This document shows positions 22,511 through 35,589 of a stretch of 64,000 bases of DNA, piece by piece; the first letter of the stretch is position 1; every line of letters begins with the position of its first letter. Origin of the DNA: Synaphobranchus kaupii (taxonomy: Eukaryota > Chordata > Actinopteri > Anguilliformes > Synaphobranchidae); contig CM056397.1 of NCBI GenBank assembly GCA_029718625.1, positions 3,868,590-3,932,589 on the forward strand, given 5' to 3'. A program made the translations under genes and the position numbers. The notes under the pieces were generated by a model. The model saw only the letters and a program-made list of their open reading frames with translations. It was not told where the DNA came from and did no database searches.

Positions 22511-24172
22511 TGTTACTTTGACAACGTCAATACATTGTTTCTTGAGCCACGTTACCAGTCACATGTTGTTTCACCGTTAATAATACAATTTAAAGTCAAC
22601 AGTGCTTGTCAAAAAGTAATAAAAAATAAACTTATCATGACATCGCTTGTGACAGGCTCAAGGGTAGCCAACACAATTGTAGAGTACTTGCTTTTATTTA
22701 TTTTCATAATTTTTTTTATTGAAGAGCAAAGACACGTTGGGCTGAACCTAGTCCCTCCTTTAATTATAGGTGTGTCTTGGGTGTGACATGCAATAAACCA
22801 ATCAAAATGTCATATCCCATTCCCTTTAAAAGCCTGCTTTTCCACCTTGGCGGATTGCTTTAATTTGCTTATATGATGGCGAAACAGATATGCTCGTGCA
22901 TCTTTAGTGCGATCAAGGAATAGGCTATACGGATCAATAGGATGATCAATATTATTCGGACTAACCATTATGAGTTCCCGGTAATTCCAGACAATGCTGT
23001 TATTTTACAAAATACATGCGGTCAAATTTTGTTAAAAGCACCTGAAACAGCTGAGAATAAGCTACCAATGGCTTCCGTCTCACCAGCGCCAAATTAGCCT
23101 GCTTGTTTAACGAATTTCATTTGATTATGCAATGAAACATTTTCAAACATCAATTCCATGAGGCTGTTCTCATGGAGTTCTCGAAGTTCAAGCTTCATCC
23201 GAAGTTCATGACTTGCATTCTAATATTGATTAATGACATAAATACCGTTATTTTGCCTTAATGATGACACTAAATACAATAAAGCTGTCAGGTTGGCAAC
23301 CCAGAGGTCAACGCATATTTTCCCTTGTTTTATAATGTCCTGCTTATGGAAATGTGAGCAACGCGTTTTACTAGCAGCTTTATGCTTTAAAAACAAGTCC
23401 ACTTTCTCGGGAAGACCGTGAAAAGTGCAATTTAAAGCAGGTGAAACAGACCTAAAGCGCACATGCTGAGAATGGCATTAAAATTAATTGTGAATTAATT
23501 GTTCTCTTTAAAATCATTTTGTTTAGGTATAACAGGTGAAATCAGCGGGGTATTAATAAACTGAGAGTATGGAAGCCTGGTCACTGTAATTTAAAAAATA
23601 AGAAGGACAAAGAATAAGGCTAAAATTCAGTTAACATGGTGAGTTATCTCCGTTTTTTAACCGTAGGCTAAAACCTTATGCACAACGAATCCTGAGGACT
23701 GTAGCCTAGGCTATTTGAAAAACAATAAATGCAATATTCACTGGACAAGGTTTTGAACTTTTTTCAGTCAAAAGCATTCTATTTACTTACAGGCTGTATA
23801 CTCAATATGTCTGTCTATGCAGTGTGCGAGTTTTCCAATGATTGACAATTCACGCATTAGGTGTAAATGACAATTTGCGCATGAGGTGTTATCAGCTCCT
23901 TTTTAATGGATAGTCATTGTCCCGTAACAGAAGATTGTCCCCCCAGAAGATTACAGGAATTATTGGCAAATATAGACTAAGTCATAGCTTGATCCAGGAT
24001 AATTCAGAATAGTCTATACATGTAACTTTACACGTACCATCGCACATCGCCTGGATGTTGATGGAGTGGGCTGCAAGCAATTTAATGCGGCATTCCCCTT
24101 CGCTGAGGGAAAGGTCTTTGACCTATGGACCATTTTATCATTATGCATTTTTTGATATAGCCTACACAATGT
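22511..24172. other. No gene recognised; MITE-like segments
   Basis: Around 22735-22850 (GGTGTGTCTTGGGTGTGACA, AACCAATCAAAATGTCATAT, CCCTTTAAAAGCC) the sequence resembles a common fish non-autonomous DNA transposon. The 80-codon minus ORF at 23220-23462 has no recognisable domain. Confidence 0.35.
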
Positions 24173-24990
24173 AGTGAGGGTTGGTCACTTTTATTCAGAA
24201 GTAATTAAGTTCAAAACTCAATTAGAATTCTATACGTCAGTAGAGCCCAACTTTTTGAAATAACTTAAAACATGACAATGGGTTGGAAAAATGTTTTATT
24301 GGCTACAACTATGAATATGTGAATAATAGAAACAATAATTGATATAACATTCTATGACTTAATTTTAATCAGAGGAAATGATAATTATGTGATGGCTAAA
24401 TATAGAAGCTAACAGTCCTACCATTAACAAAGGTTAGTTTATGTTATGGGTTAATTACATGCTAAACTATATTTTGTGGTTAGCTCGTTTTATCAGTCTC
24501 ATAAATATAAAGTTTTAACAGTGTAAAACTCTAAGATAAAATAAGCGTCCAAGTTCAGTGGTGCGTCTGGTAGGGGTAAGACTGCGTCTTTCCCATCAGA
24601 GCAAAGTTGATAAAGTTCCATGGGTTTTTATGGTCAAAATTCCTTTGATCCCAATTGGTAGATGGCTTTAGGGCACCCATGCATTTGATTGGCGCATTTC
24701 CTTGGAACCATCAATAAAAGACAGATGGATCAGTTATTTCCAATCACCTCAGAGTGTGCGTTTGTGTGTTAAATTTGGGTCCCCCCTTTCCTTCTCTAAA
24801 GAGGGGGATGTTCCTGCCCAACCCGGTGCCTGACCGATCAAGCAGTCTATGTTCATCTCAGAGTCACATGAAGAATGTGGACAGACACTCCATTGTGCCT
24901 CAGTTGATCAGGAGCGTTAATTGTGAATGACTCCGCAGGAGGCCCAGTTTAATGATCAGAAAGCCAGAGTCCCAAAATGTCCCTGTGTAA
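24173..24990. repeat. Dispersed repeat X, third copy
   Basis: Matches 1416-1790 and then 2320-2760 of the long copy with about 500 bp missing between. It starts GTGAGGGTTGGTCACTTTTA and ends near CCCTGTGTAACCATTAC, at the same place as the long copy, which suggests a true 3' boundary near here. Confidence 0.75.
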
Positions 24991-25904
24991 CCATTACAAC
25001 AATAATAATATTTCATTGCAATCTTGATATTTTTAGTCATGCTTGTGCACGTCCCTGTGTGTAGGCTAACAGACAGGAGGGTGTACACGCGTTGTGTAGA
25101 CGCACTTATATGCACCGTTAAAATAACATGTAAACAACTGCGTAAATGACATGACTTTAGACCAGGTTTTGGTGGTTTTAGCGCAAGCGCTTTCTGCTGG
25201 CAATATGCCAAAAATAATCCTGGCCACACCTCATCTTAAGACCAACACACCCAGTTCACTTGCTAGGGGCGCAACATCACTTGGTATTTAACCGACATAA
25301 GCACTAGGGGCTATAATGAACCCTGCGCCAGGTGTAAGATAGCAAAGACACTTGCATTTGGGTTAGCACCACTTAGCGCCGGGTGTAAGATAGGGTCTGA
25401 TTATCGTCTGGTAATAGCTGCACCTACGACGTGTAATTTTTTGCAAGCGCTGTAATATTTCATTAAGTTATGTTGATGATCTGAGCGTAAAGACAGCTGC
25501 ATCTAAGCCAAACAGGTAATTTCTAATAAAAGTGCATGCTGGTACTACAATTTCTGGCTGTTTCAGCCAATTCCATCAATGGGAAATCATTTATTTTCAT
25601 AGTTTTAATGGACAAACCACTGTGCATTGGTTGTTTGAAAGCTTAAATAATTTGACTTTGTATATTGTGTTAATGTCTAGTGTCCTGAATGTGATTTAAA
25701 AAATTGACACACTTCTGTACAAGTCTAAGACTAACACTTGTACACATGCATTTCAATTATAGAGGTATATTTTATTTTTTATGCAACTTCTTAATAATAG
25801 CTACATGGGTTGACAGGGAGATTAAAGATTGATTAGTGCTTATAGTTGTGTGGGGCTGGAAGTAGCCTATAACATAAAACTCAACTCAAGAAAACGTTAT
25901 CAAC
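24991..25904. other. Spacer with MITE-like segment
   Basis: About 25190-25400 (GCGCCAGGTGTAAGATAG and GCGCCGGGTGTAAGATAGGG, two near-repeats 60 bp apart) resembles the end of a fish DNA transposon. Nothing coding. Confidence 0.35.
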
Positions 25905-26436
25905 ATACAAAAATGCCAAGTTACGCATACAAAGCACTGTCTATAATAAAACTAGCAAAACCGAGTCCTACCAATTAAAGTAGGCCTATTGATATCAAAA
26001 TGAGGCCAAGGTACAACAAACAATATTGGCTATCTTAGCTCACACAAGCTCTATTCCAAAGCAATACTACACAATGTTTAGTAAATAATTTAATGAAACT
26101 TGGCCCTGTGTTTTTTCATCTTACCATCCGAAGTGAATGTGGTCATTCAAACTTTATGCCACGTGAAAGTGTCAAATGTCAATGATTTATAGTGTAATTT
26201 ACAATTCAGCTGTTACACTTAAAAAATGTACAAATGACTAAACTATATCTTTAACAATTGTCTGCATCCAGTGTTTTGGGTGTATGAAAACTACATCATG
26301 AGTAAAATGCATTATATTATTATTGTTAAAATTTTACACAATTGTAGATTTAAAAAAAAAAAAAATACTATTTTACTACTTATATGACTAAACTTTATCT
26401 GACCCACAGACATGCACATACACACAGTATATATAT

Positions 26437-26597
26437 TTTTTTTAACCTTTATTTATACAGGGTAGGTTGACTGAGCACACATGCTCTTTTACAGCAGCGC
26501 CCTGTTAGTGCGGGCTCCATGCAGGGGGGTCCCGTCTCCGTCTGGGATTCTTGCTGTGGGGTGACAGTGCTATCCACTGCACCACCGTGCCACCCAC
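26437..26597 (-). mobile_element. tRNA-headed SINE
   Basis: On the minus strand it starts GGGTGGCACGGTGGTGCAGT, with A-box-like GTGCAGTGGATAGCACTGTC, and ends CCTGTATAAATAAAGGTTAA plus an A run. This is the widespread fish GGCACGGTGG SINE head. The B-box region is decayed. Confidence 0.7.
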
Positions 26598-26735
26598 CAT
26601 CCCCCCCTTTCTCCAGTGTAGATAAATGTTTCTTGGTATAAATGTCTGTTTGTAAATATGAATGTTATATGCTGCTAGAAAAATATCTCCACGGGATAAT
26701 AAAGTAGCCTGTCTATCTATTTATCTATCTATCGA

Positions 26736-29700
26736 AAGCTCGTTGCAGCTTCCCTCACGCTTCACATGGCGGCAGCCGCTAGGTCAGGTACTGGCAGGAC
26801 AGGTGCCGTCATGGCACTTTTACTATATGGCTTTATTTTAAATATAATACCTACTGACGTAAATTTGTTAATCAATTCGGGTGATAACCCGCTCCTAAAC
26901 CGCTACAGTCCTGACTACCTAACGTTAATTACTAACAATGCCGATTTTGACCAAATAACAATGCAAGCCACAACAAACGTTTGGACATTGGAAACATATG
27001 CTGGCAACAACGTTTATCTTTCCACAACTGTACCATCGGACAAAGAAACACAAAACCTCAACTAAGATCCAGCAAAGTGATGCTTTGCTCATCACAATTT
27101 GTTTGTTACTATCTGGAGATATCCATCCCTGCCCTGGCCCACAAGAGGAAGCCAGCACCGCGGACACAAAACGCAACACAACGGTCTCACAGGGTGCTGC
27201 CGGGTGTGGGCTGCCTGTCCGGGCTCCTGAGGCCTGTTTAGCGGGTGCGGCGATTGAATCACCGGGTCCTAGCCATGGGCCTTAACGCGGAGCTGATTTC
27301 CACACACGGGCCGACCAGAGGTGCGCCCCGGGGGACATTTCAGCGCCAGCGGCGAGAGCGGGTCTACGTGCCGGTGTACTGTCCAACAATAACATCGTGG
27401 GATCATCATCACCTGCGTCCTGTTCTCCGTTTTCAAAACACAGAGGTGACACACCCTCCGGTCTACAAACAAGTTTCAAACAAACTAAACAACTATGCCC
27501 GAATTGTAATAAAATGCTGAGATCAAACGCAAAAGCCGTGGCATGTGACATATGTGATCAGTTTGTTCACATTAAATGTGGAAATATATCAGATCATACA
27601 TATAAGAGGGCTGTCAAATTACAAATTGATGTCCCACTTGTGTGTAATGTTTGTTGTTTACAAGCGGTGCCAAACATTGGTTTAATTGATGACAGCATAA
27701 ATAATGACATGTGCACGTCAAATCAAGATCAGAATGAAACACTGAATTCAGATTTGCGTAATGATGAGTTTGTCCGTTTTAAGAGAAGAGGGCTTCATTT
27801 TTTCCATGTAAATGCAAGGAGTCTGCTGCCTAAACTCAATGAAATCAAGCAACTCGCAGTTTCTCTCGCAGTGATTTGGCGTTCAATCCGCGTCCCGACC
27901 TTCAGGTGGAGTGTTTAGAAACGGCTTGGATTGAACTACTGCTTGTCAAGACAAAACCCATTATTACTGGTGTATGTTATAGGCCTCCTAAGCAAACAGA
28001 TTTCAATGAACGTTTAGAAATATCTTGCATTAAGAGCAACGTTTGCATGGAGAAGGAATGTATTATCTTGGGTGATTTCAATACGAATCTGTTGTTGCCT
28101 CCTCGAAAGAACTGTTTAGTGAAATCATTGTCAAACTTCTGCAAAGTGTTTGGTCTAAAACAACTCATTAATGAACCAACTAGAGTTTCTGTAAATAGTC
28201 AGTCTATATTGGATTTGATTTTGGCCTCAGAGCATGAAAAGATTTCCCAATCAGGTGTCCTTGATATTGCTCTAAGTGATCATAATGTAATTTTCTGCAC
28301 TCGTAAGATCTAAATCACAGATAAGTACTGGAAATCACTGCTCTATTAGCTTCAGATGTACCAAAAACTACTTTGAGGGTTTTGAACAGACACTTTCTGA
28401 GAGAGATTGGGCTGATGTTCTGGGTAGCCAGGATGTTGATGACGCTTGGAACCTTTTGAAAGTGCATTTCATAGCTGTACTTGATACTGTTGCTCCAATG
28501 AAGGAGACTAGAATTAAACAGAGAAATGCTAAGTGGATGAACACAGAGATTTTAAATCTTATTCGACAACGAGATTTATATCTCAGAAAGTTTAAGAAGT
28601 CAAAATTGACCACGGACTATGATAAGTGTATTTATTTTAGAAATCAGGCCAGCTATAACATAGAGAAAGCTAAGTCCCAATTTTATGTAGATTCTATTGC
28701 TGAAAATGCACACCAGCCCAAGAAACTATGGAAAGTGCTTGGCGAATTAGGCTCCTCAGGAAAGTCCAAATCAAAATCTGGAAATGTCGGTCTCGTTATT
28801 GAGGATAATTTGTGTTTTGATAAATGGAAGGTTGCTAGCCATTTTAATACGTTTTTCACAACAATTGCTGCCTGTTTGGTCGATAAATTGCCTTGTGGCT
28901 CAGGAAGATATGGTCCATCATTTGTAAACTTATTTTACAAGGATAAAAATGTTGTTCCTGATGCTTTCAAGATAAGTCCTGTTTCAGTGGAAAGGGTAAG
29001 GTCGTGTCTATCCGCATTACCCACGCATAAAGCAACTGGATTGGACCTTATTCCTGCTAGATTTCTGAGGGACAGTGCCAATGCAATCTGTAGTGTGATT
29101 ACTCATATTGTAAACTTGTCCATTAGCCAGGGTAAATTCCCATGTGAACTAAAAAGGGCTAGGGTTGTCCCCCTTTTCAAGAAAAATAGTAAGTCAGATG
29201 TCGGAAATTACAGGCCAGTATCAATTTTAACAACCATGTCTAAGGTTTTTGAACGTCATGTCTATGAGCAGGTTGAGGAGTATTTAGTTAAAAATAATCT
29301 GTTGCATGAGTTTCAGTCGGGCTTCAGAGCAGCACACTCTACTGAAACCTGTCTTATTAATTTATTTGACGTTGTTAGACAAAACTTTGATGAAGGAAGA
29401 TATGTTGGTATGATTTTGCTTGATTTACAAAAAGCCTTTGATACAGTGAATCATGCTATACTGTTACTAAAACTACAGTGCATGGGCTTTAGTCAGACTG
29501 CTGTCAAATGGTTCACTTCTTACCTCACAGGAAGAACTCAAGTCTGTGATGTGGAAGGGGTTAGATCAGACCCTCAGGACATTGTATGTGGGGTGCCCCA
29601 AGGCTCCATTTTGGGCCCTCTTCTGTTTCTTATGTATATAAATGATATGCCAGCGGCTGTGCAATGTAAGCTTCTGTTATATGCTGATGATTCAGCATTA

Positions 29701-30880
29701 CTGGTACCTGGGAAGGATGTCAGCAAAATAGAGACCACCCTAAGTAAGGAATTAGAAAGTGCCAGAGAGTGGCTCATAGACAACAAGCTCTCAATACATT
29801 TGGGCAAAACGGAGTCTATCCTTTTTGGAACGAAGAGGAAGTCGTCTAGAACAAATAGCCTGAAAGGCTCTTGCTGTGGAGCTGAAATTGTATCACAGAC
29901 AAGTCTCTCATATTTAGGAGTAATATTGGAACAGTCACTCTCCTGTGAACCTATTGCTGCTAAAAATGTTATCCAAGTGTGCCAGCAAAATCAAATTCCT
30001 GTATCGTAAAACAAGGTTTGTTGATTTTTCTGTTAAAAAGCTTTTGGTTTCGTCTTTAATTCAGTGTCATTTTGACTATGCGTGTTCTGCCTGGTATAGT
30101 GGCCTGTCAGCAAAGCTCAGGAACAAACTGCAGGTGATGCAAATAACATCATTCGTTATTTACTAGATGTGCCTCCCAGAACTCATGTAGGGATTAGTGA
30201 ATTTAAAAAGGTGGGCCTGCTGCCGGTGCAGCTAAGGGTGGAACAGCTGAAGCTCAACCATATGTATAACATCATAAATGGTACTGCCCCTGGCTACCTG
30301 GGCTCGCAGATAGTCATGGTCCATACACAACATGGACACAACACTAGGGCCAGTGTTCGTTCATGCAAGGTGCCACGCGTAAACAGCGTAGCTCGGAACT
30401 CCTTTTTTTATACAGGGACCTTAATATGGAACAGTCTTCCACTTAACATCAAACTGTCAGAATCCAGAGGGGTTTTTAGAGGTATGGTCCGGGCTCATCT
30501 CTGGGGAAAGGTGACCAGATAGTTAAGGACAGACAGGTTCTGTGAGCATTGTGTTTTCTTCTTTTTTTTCATCACTGTGTTTCTATTTGTGTAAATACCG
30601 TTTAGGATATAGTTGATTGTGACTAAAATTGAATGATATTAGGACAGAGATTGAAGTGCCATTTTTATTGGTGTTTAATTTATCCAAGATTGTCTTGGGG
30701 TTTTTTGCTACAGTTTTTTTAGATGATTCTATGTTATGTGTTACTGTCTGTACTGTTTTTATGACATCAGGGACCATGTTGGAAATAAGTGTTTACACTT
30801 TTACATGTCATCCCGTGGATCTTTCTTTGTCTCCCCATATCCATGAATAAAGTCAATCAATCAATCAATCAATCAATCAT
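26736..30880 (+). mobile_element. CR1/Daphne-like non-LTR retrotransposon, dead
   Basis: Near full length. The head contains a LSGDIHPCPGP motif and a cysteine-rich CPNCNKML...CDICDQFVHIKC finger at about 27490-27600. Next come an endonuclease remnant, a reverse transcriptase and a C-terminal region. It ends ATAAAGTCAATCAATCAATC (30848-30880), the simple-repeat tail of this LINE group. A short (TCTA)n tail of an older LINE lies just upstream (26690-26735). The copy lies inside element E. Confidence 0.85.
26766..30522 (+). pseudogene. LINE polyprotein: zinc finger, endonuclease, RT (broken)
   Basis: Encodes the replication machinery of the LINE. Visible in order: the gag-like finger (27397-27918); the endonuclease, with the first catalytic Asn region (HVNARSLLPKL) followed by a jump to the C-terminal part (GDFNTNL, SDHNVIF), so roughly 70 residues including the catalytic Glu region are missing; RT at 28456-30009 with LDLQKAFDTVNH, GVPQGSILGPLLF and the YADDSALL catalytic box; and a C-terminal domain in two further frames to 30522. 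There are at least four frame breaks or stops (near 27065, 27900, 30009 and 30166). The family usually encodes one long ORF2 of about 900-1000 aa. The RT block alone remains open for 517 codons. Confidence 0.85.
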
Positions 30881-31310
30881 CTACCTAGTTGAAATGATAA
30901 AACATTTTGTACATTTTGTACTTGACAACCAAGTATAAACAAACTTCCTGGCGTGTAATTTTTCCTGCTTAAAACATTCATTTAAATTATGTCTTCTTCC
31001 ATTAAGCATTTTTTGTTAGTTGACACTTTGATGTGATGCACAAAGTTTAAATGACGATCTTTCAGACGGTAAGATGAAAAAGCACTGGGCCAAGTTGTTG
31101 AAAGGAAACATTGGGTAGTATTGCTTTGGAATAGAGCTTGTTTAATTTGTGCGAGGTAAGATAGCCAATATTGTTTGTTGTAGCTTGGCCTAATTTTGAT
31201 ATCAATATCAAAATTTTAATGGCAGGCCTAGATTTTGCTAGTTTTATTATAGACAGTGCATTGTATGCATGAGTAACTTGGCATTTTTGTATGTTGAAAA
31301 CATTTTTTGT

Positions 31311-32769
31311 TGAAATATAATTTCTTTTTGTACTGTGTTTGTTATGAGTAACTGATAATAACAATGCATATGGATTTATGAACCATAAGATAATTTAATC
31401 TAGAAAGAGAGATACATATACACAAACACACATGCATTCTGGCTAAAAGAAACACATATGCCTGGATTCTGTCATTTCCCCCATAGATATAGACCCATTT
31501 CTTGTTTGTAAACAAAAGAGGATGCGTGCGCAACCCTGGGGCAAAAAGTGTATCACCTTGGCAGGCTGTCACAATGCGGTGAACTTGATCATCAATGATT
31601 TAACGGACCAAGTGCATCTAATTTTGTTTCTGGTTCTTTTATTTCACTTTCATCTTGGCACAGTTATACAAATTATAGCTAGTGTTAGTCTTATTAGGCT
31701 ACAACTTTTTTTGTTGTAACGTTAAGGTAGCATATTTAGCTATAGCCTATTTACCTTATAAATGCCTGCAAGCTAACCGTCATAAACTGTCCATTTTTGA
31801 TCAGCGGCAAGTTGACAACTTAATTTTTAACGTTAGTCAAACTCAATAACTTGGACAGATAGGATACACCACATTAACACATTTTTAAAAATTGTCTAGT
31901 CTGCTTGAAATTGATATAGCTAACGTTAGCCTAGTGTAACTTCTGTGTTACGCCGTTAATATTTTATTGTGTTTGGCCAGATAGGAGTCGACATAGCCTG
32001 TCTAGCTAGCTAACGTTACTTAACACACACAAAGCAAAGGTGGTGCAGCTGACAACTATTGTGTCAGTAAATTGTCTGTGTGATGATGTGCTGATAACTT
32101 AATGTTTAACTAGCCTATCGTTAACCTACTTTTAGTTTTAGCCAGAACAGAAATGGCACTAGTAGTAGCTACTACCAGTGTTTTCTTCTGTAATGGTTAG
32201 CTAGCTAGCGTACCGAACCCTGTTATCGGGCAGAAAACAGAAACTTTTGTGAACAACAAAGCTACGATACTGATATTATTCGGGCACATAACGTTACTAT
32301 TGAACATATTATATTTATTAGATTCAAAAAACGATAAGATAACTTTTAAGCCAATGAACATGTAAGTTAGAAGTGACCGGTAGTCTTTTTATTTTTATTT
32401 TTTACTTTTAGATGAGATAGTACTGTAGGCTAGTAGGCTACTGCCAAAAAAGGGGAGCTGATTAGCGGCTGTTGCAGTGCATAAAAGAAGCTCATGATTT
32501 TTGTTGTTTTAATAATCAGTTATTAGTTTATTGAATCAAGAAAGATACCTTTTGAATTCCCAATATGTTGGTAAAAGGCTAACTGGATTATTTACACATG
32601 GCAGTCCATCTCATTGGATTTATTTCTTCACCTACCGCGCCCTCTAGTGGACATATAAAAAATGGCACTTGATGTTGGTGCTTGCTAGTTGAGTTGATTA
32701 CAATGAACTAGAGTTTAAAAAAACAACAACGCACATTTTGCTAATATTGTGAATGTGCTATAGACAAAG

Positions 32770-32837
<68 letters not shown>

Positions 32838-33151
32838 TTACCGCATTGGCAAATCAGCTGTCGAGGAAGTTCCAATATGGTTGCGTGCCCGATAATGGGC
32901 GCTATCTAGCTAGCTACGTTTCTTAACGTTATCCATCTTATTTGTTTTATCCAAGTGTTCACTGGTGTAAACTTGCTTTTTCGGGAAATACGTTGGCTAA
33001 CTTCAAGCTGGTTAATTCTTTAGATTTAACAAAATTAACATTGGCAATCTAGCAGTTAGCAAATGTGAGCGACTAATGTTCCTGTGAGATGCAACCAAGA
33101 CAGTAACGTTACAGTGGCTAGCTAACGCTAGTCTAGACAGACAGACCACAT
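31311..33151. other. 1.8 kb without genes; long (TA)n
   Basis: AT-rich, with many AACGTTA and TAGCTAGC motifs and a (TA)n array of about 31 repeats at 32772-32834. No element ends recognised. The last bases (33144-33151) are the duplication of the next MITE. Confidence 0.5.
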
Positions 33152-33372
33152 CAGTGTTGCTAGATGCCTGAATTAATTTCCCCCCCAAAAAATTCCGAAA
33201 ATCCCCCATCTTCAATTGAGTCCCATACAATTTTCTCACAATTTCCCCCCATACCTCCTTTTAAAATCCCCCATCTATCATTGACTCCCATACATTTTTT
33301 CTTTAAAAATTCCCCCATGAATTGTTAAAATCCCCTAAATTTAGGGTAAAATCCCACAGTCTGGCAACCCTG
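33152..33372. mobile_element. hAT MITE, 221 bp
   Basis: Ends CAGTGTTGCTAGA and TCTGGCAACCCTG are imperfect inverted repeats. A perfect 8-bp duplication GACCACAT is at 33144-33151 and 33373-33380. The interior is a C-rich internal repeat (AATCCCCCATCT ... GACTCCCATAC). Non-coding passenger of a hAT transposase. Confidence 0.9.
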
Positions 33373-33417
33373 GACCACATGCCCCAGGTTCACAAATCAC
33401 AGGGTAAAGCATCTTTG

Positions 33418-34957
33418 GGGCTCTATTTTAATAAACCAAACGCAATGGTGAACGCAAGAGTAACCGCTTGGCGGTATCGCTCTGAGGGCGTGTCGGCGAG
33501 AAATTTGGTAATTTCATGACGGCAATCTTGGCGCACCTTATGGCGGTATTGCTAAAAGGCTGGGGTTAAATGTCCAAGGTGTGTCTCTATGGTAGCCAAT
33601 CAAATTGTTGTTCTCATGCTTTAAAAAGTCGCTGTCTGTGGTGCTGAAGTACATCTTCCGGCAGGCGCATTTCACATTGGTGAAGATGTGCGATATTATG
33701 CAGCACACAACAGGCCACCATGAAGGCAGCTGCTCTCTCAGGGGTATACTGCAGTGATCCACTCGACCTATCCAAACACCTAAATCTCATTTTGAGTAGG
33801 CCAAATGTTCTCTCAATGGCAACGCGACCCTTTGTTAGTCGGTGATTAAAAATGTGTTGTGCTCTAGTGCTGGGTGCGATGTATGGTGTCATCAGCCAAT
33901 TCTTCAAAGGGTACCCGTTGTCTCCCAATAAGCACCCATCCACGTTCCCTTCGAAGGCTCCAGGAATGCCAAAATGAAGGAGTCGTGGGCTGAACCTGGG
34001 TAATTGGCAAATATATGCGTGACTTTGCAGCCGGCATCGCATGTCACCTGGACGTTGATGGAATGTGTTCCTTTGCGATTGACGAAAACTATTGCATGCT
34101 TGGGTGGTGCGCGGATTTGTATGTGCGTGCAGTCGATAGCACCAAGCACCCCAGGGAACCCACACTTGAGAAAAAATGCGAGTTTTGACTTTTTACTGCA
34201 TTCATTATCCGTATAGTTGAGGAAGGACACCCGCTGAAAGTATATCCTTTCTGTGTATTGTCGTCGTCGCCGCAAACGTCGACCAATCACGTACTCCATC
34301 ATCAGTGTCACGGGATTGAATCCTTATGCCACTAACACCTGCCTGCATAAATAGTCACTTATATACCCTGCTGATGATTGATTGAAGACTAAATTAATTG
34401 TTTGTTTAATTAGCCTACATTAGGTGATGTAGGCATAATTATGATTCAAGTGGTAGGCTTATGATTCAACTGTGCCAATGTGTAATTTATATATTATAGG
34501 CTATTGGCCTACATGATCGCAAGTTTCTTGTAAGCTGTCCTGTTTTATTCTAGTAGTTTAAATTAAAATTAATTAATAATAATTATAGGCTATTTGTTAA
34601 TTAAATGGAAATGTAATGTTGGCATCACCTATAGACACTACATAGAACTACATGACTAATAAGTTACCAAATTGCCAGAGTCTATTGCGTTTCCGCTAAG
34701 AGGTGGTTCCAGCTGATCATAACGCAATGGGTTTTCGTTGGTTCAAATTGTCACTGAGCCGAAAGTATTTTAGAACACGCCCCAGACAGCGCCACCCATC
34801 CCACTGCAGCGCAACCGAAAGGATGTTATGTTGAGAATTTGTTGATCCTAGCGGTATTGCTGAGAAACGCCATAGCGCCAGTTTTAAGACGTTGATGCTG
34901 TCAACAAGCTTGCGTTTGACTATACCGCCCCCTTGCGCTGGTTTGAAAATAGAGCCC
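33418..34957 (-). mobile_element. PIF/Harbinger transposon, 1.54 kb, decayed
   Basis: Terminal inverted repeats GGGCTCTATTTT (33418-33429) and AAAATAGAGCCC (34946-34957) are exact, and further inward similarity continues (AAACCA, CGCAA). The flanks TTG and TTA are consistent with a decayed 3-bp duplication. The transposase is on the minus strand. The second Harbinger gene (Myb-like) is absent. Confidence 0.85.
33614..34311 (-). pseudogene. Harbinger (HARBI1-like) transposase, broken
   Basis: DDE nuclease that would move the element. Residues seen: GAIDCTHI (first Asp), SAHDSF (second Asp region), LLGDNGYPLKNWLMTPY and AIERTFGLLKMRF (catalytic Glu). The reading frame shifts near 33960-33970 between the first and second halves. 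The N-terminus passes directly from a short leader (SFLNYTDNE) to FLKCGFPGVLGAID, so the usual helix-turn-helix and linker of roughly 90 residues are deleted. Total about 230 residues against the usual 350 or so. Not functional. Confidence 0.88.
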
Positions 34958-35008
34958 TTAAAGTACAACAATTAAACATTCACCAAAAATCTGAAAAAAA
35001 AATATATA

Positions 35009-35530
35009 CAGTGCTGTACAAATGTCTTAGGCACCCTAGATTTTTAATGTAGATTTTTTCTTAGATGTTTATTTTTTGTCTTCTGCATTAGTGTGTCAGT
35101 AGAAAAGAGCAAATTGTAGATTTCCAAACATTGATTTTCCAAAAAATTAATTGAACTTTCGTCAGAGAAAAGAAGAAGAAAAGAGTTCTGCAACAGATGG
35201 TATGGTCTCCACAGAGGCCTGTTCTCAACATCACCGAGGCTGTCTGGGATTACCTGGACAGACAGAAGCAAGCGAGACAGCCAAATTCTGCAGAACAGTG
35301 GCAAGTTCTCCAAAATGCTTGGAACAATCTACCAGCCGATTTTCTTATAAAACTGAACAACAGTGTACCGAAGAGAGTTGATAAATATTGATTTGATTCT
35401 GTTTTTTATTGTTTACTGTTCTTTGTAGTGAATTGTTTGATATTTAGAAACTTTTAATTTAATTATTTTTGAAAGGATATTCGCCTTAAGGATTTTCTTT
35501 ACATGTGCCTAAGACTTTTGCACAGTACTG
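35009..35530 (+). mobile_element. Internally deleted Tc1 transposon, 522 bp
   Basis: Ends CAGTGCTGTACAAATGTCTT and AGACTTTTGCACAGTACTG are inverted repeats; TA flanks at 35007-35008 and 35531-35532. About 35200-35391 still encodes the transposase C-terminus (TEAVWDYLDRQK ... VPKRVDKY, stop). The DNA-binding and first DDE parts are gone. Confidence 0.9.
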
Positions 35531-35589
35531 TATATTTATATATATACAGTATATATATACAAATATAATCACATTAAACATTGTTTTTA

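Larger units (their letters stand above)
25905..31310 (+). mobile_element. Element E, copy 2, split by a LINE and a SINE
   Basis: 25905-26115 (AAAAATGCCAAGTTACGCAT ... TTGGCCCTGTG) and the reverse complement of about 31060-31310 are diverged versions of the 250-bp inverted ends of E at 12186 and 13080. The left centre (26115-26660) and right centre (30890-31060, GTATAA-CAAA and GTGTAATTTTTC motifs) also align. It was interrupted by a SINE at 26437-26597 and by the LINE at 26736-30880. Confidence 0.7.

Noticed and set aside
22730..25395. A single large non-autonomous DNA transposon spanning both MITE-like segments
   Set aside because: Ends could not be paired and repeat X lies between; evidence is only resemblance of short motifs.
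32772..32834. CRISPR-like or origin-like AT array
   Set aside because: It is a plain (TA)n microsatellite, as are 46774-46828; no spacers or unit structure.
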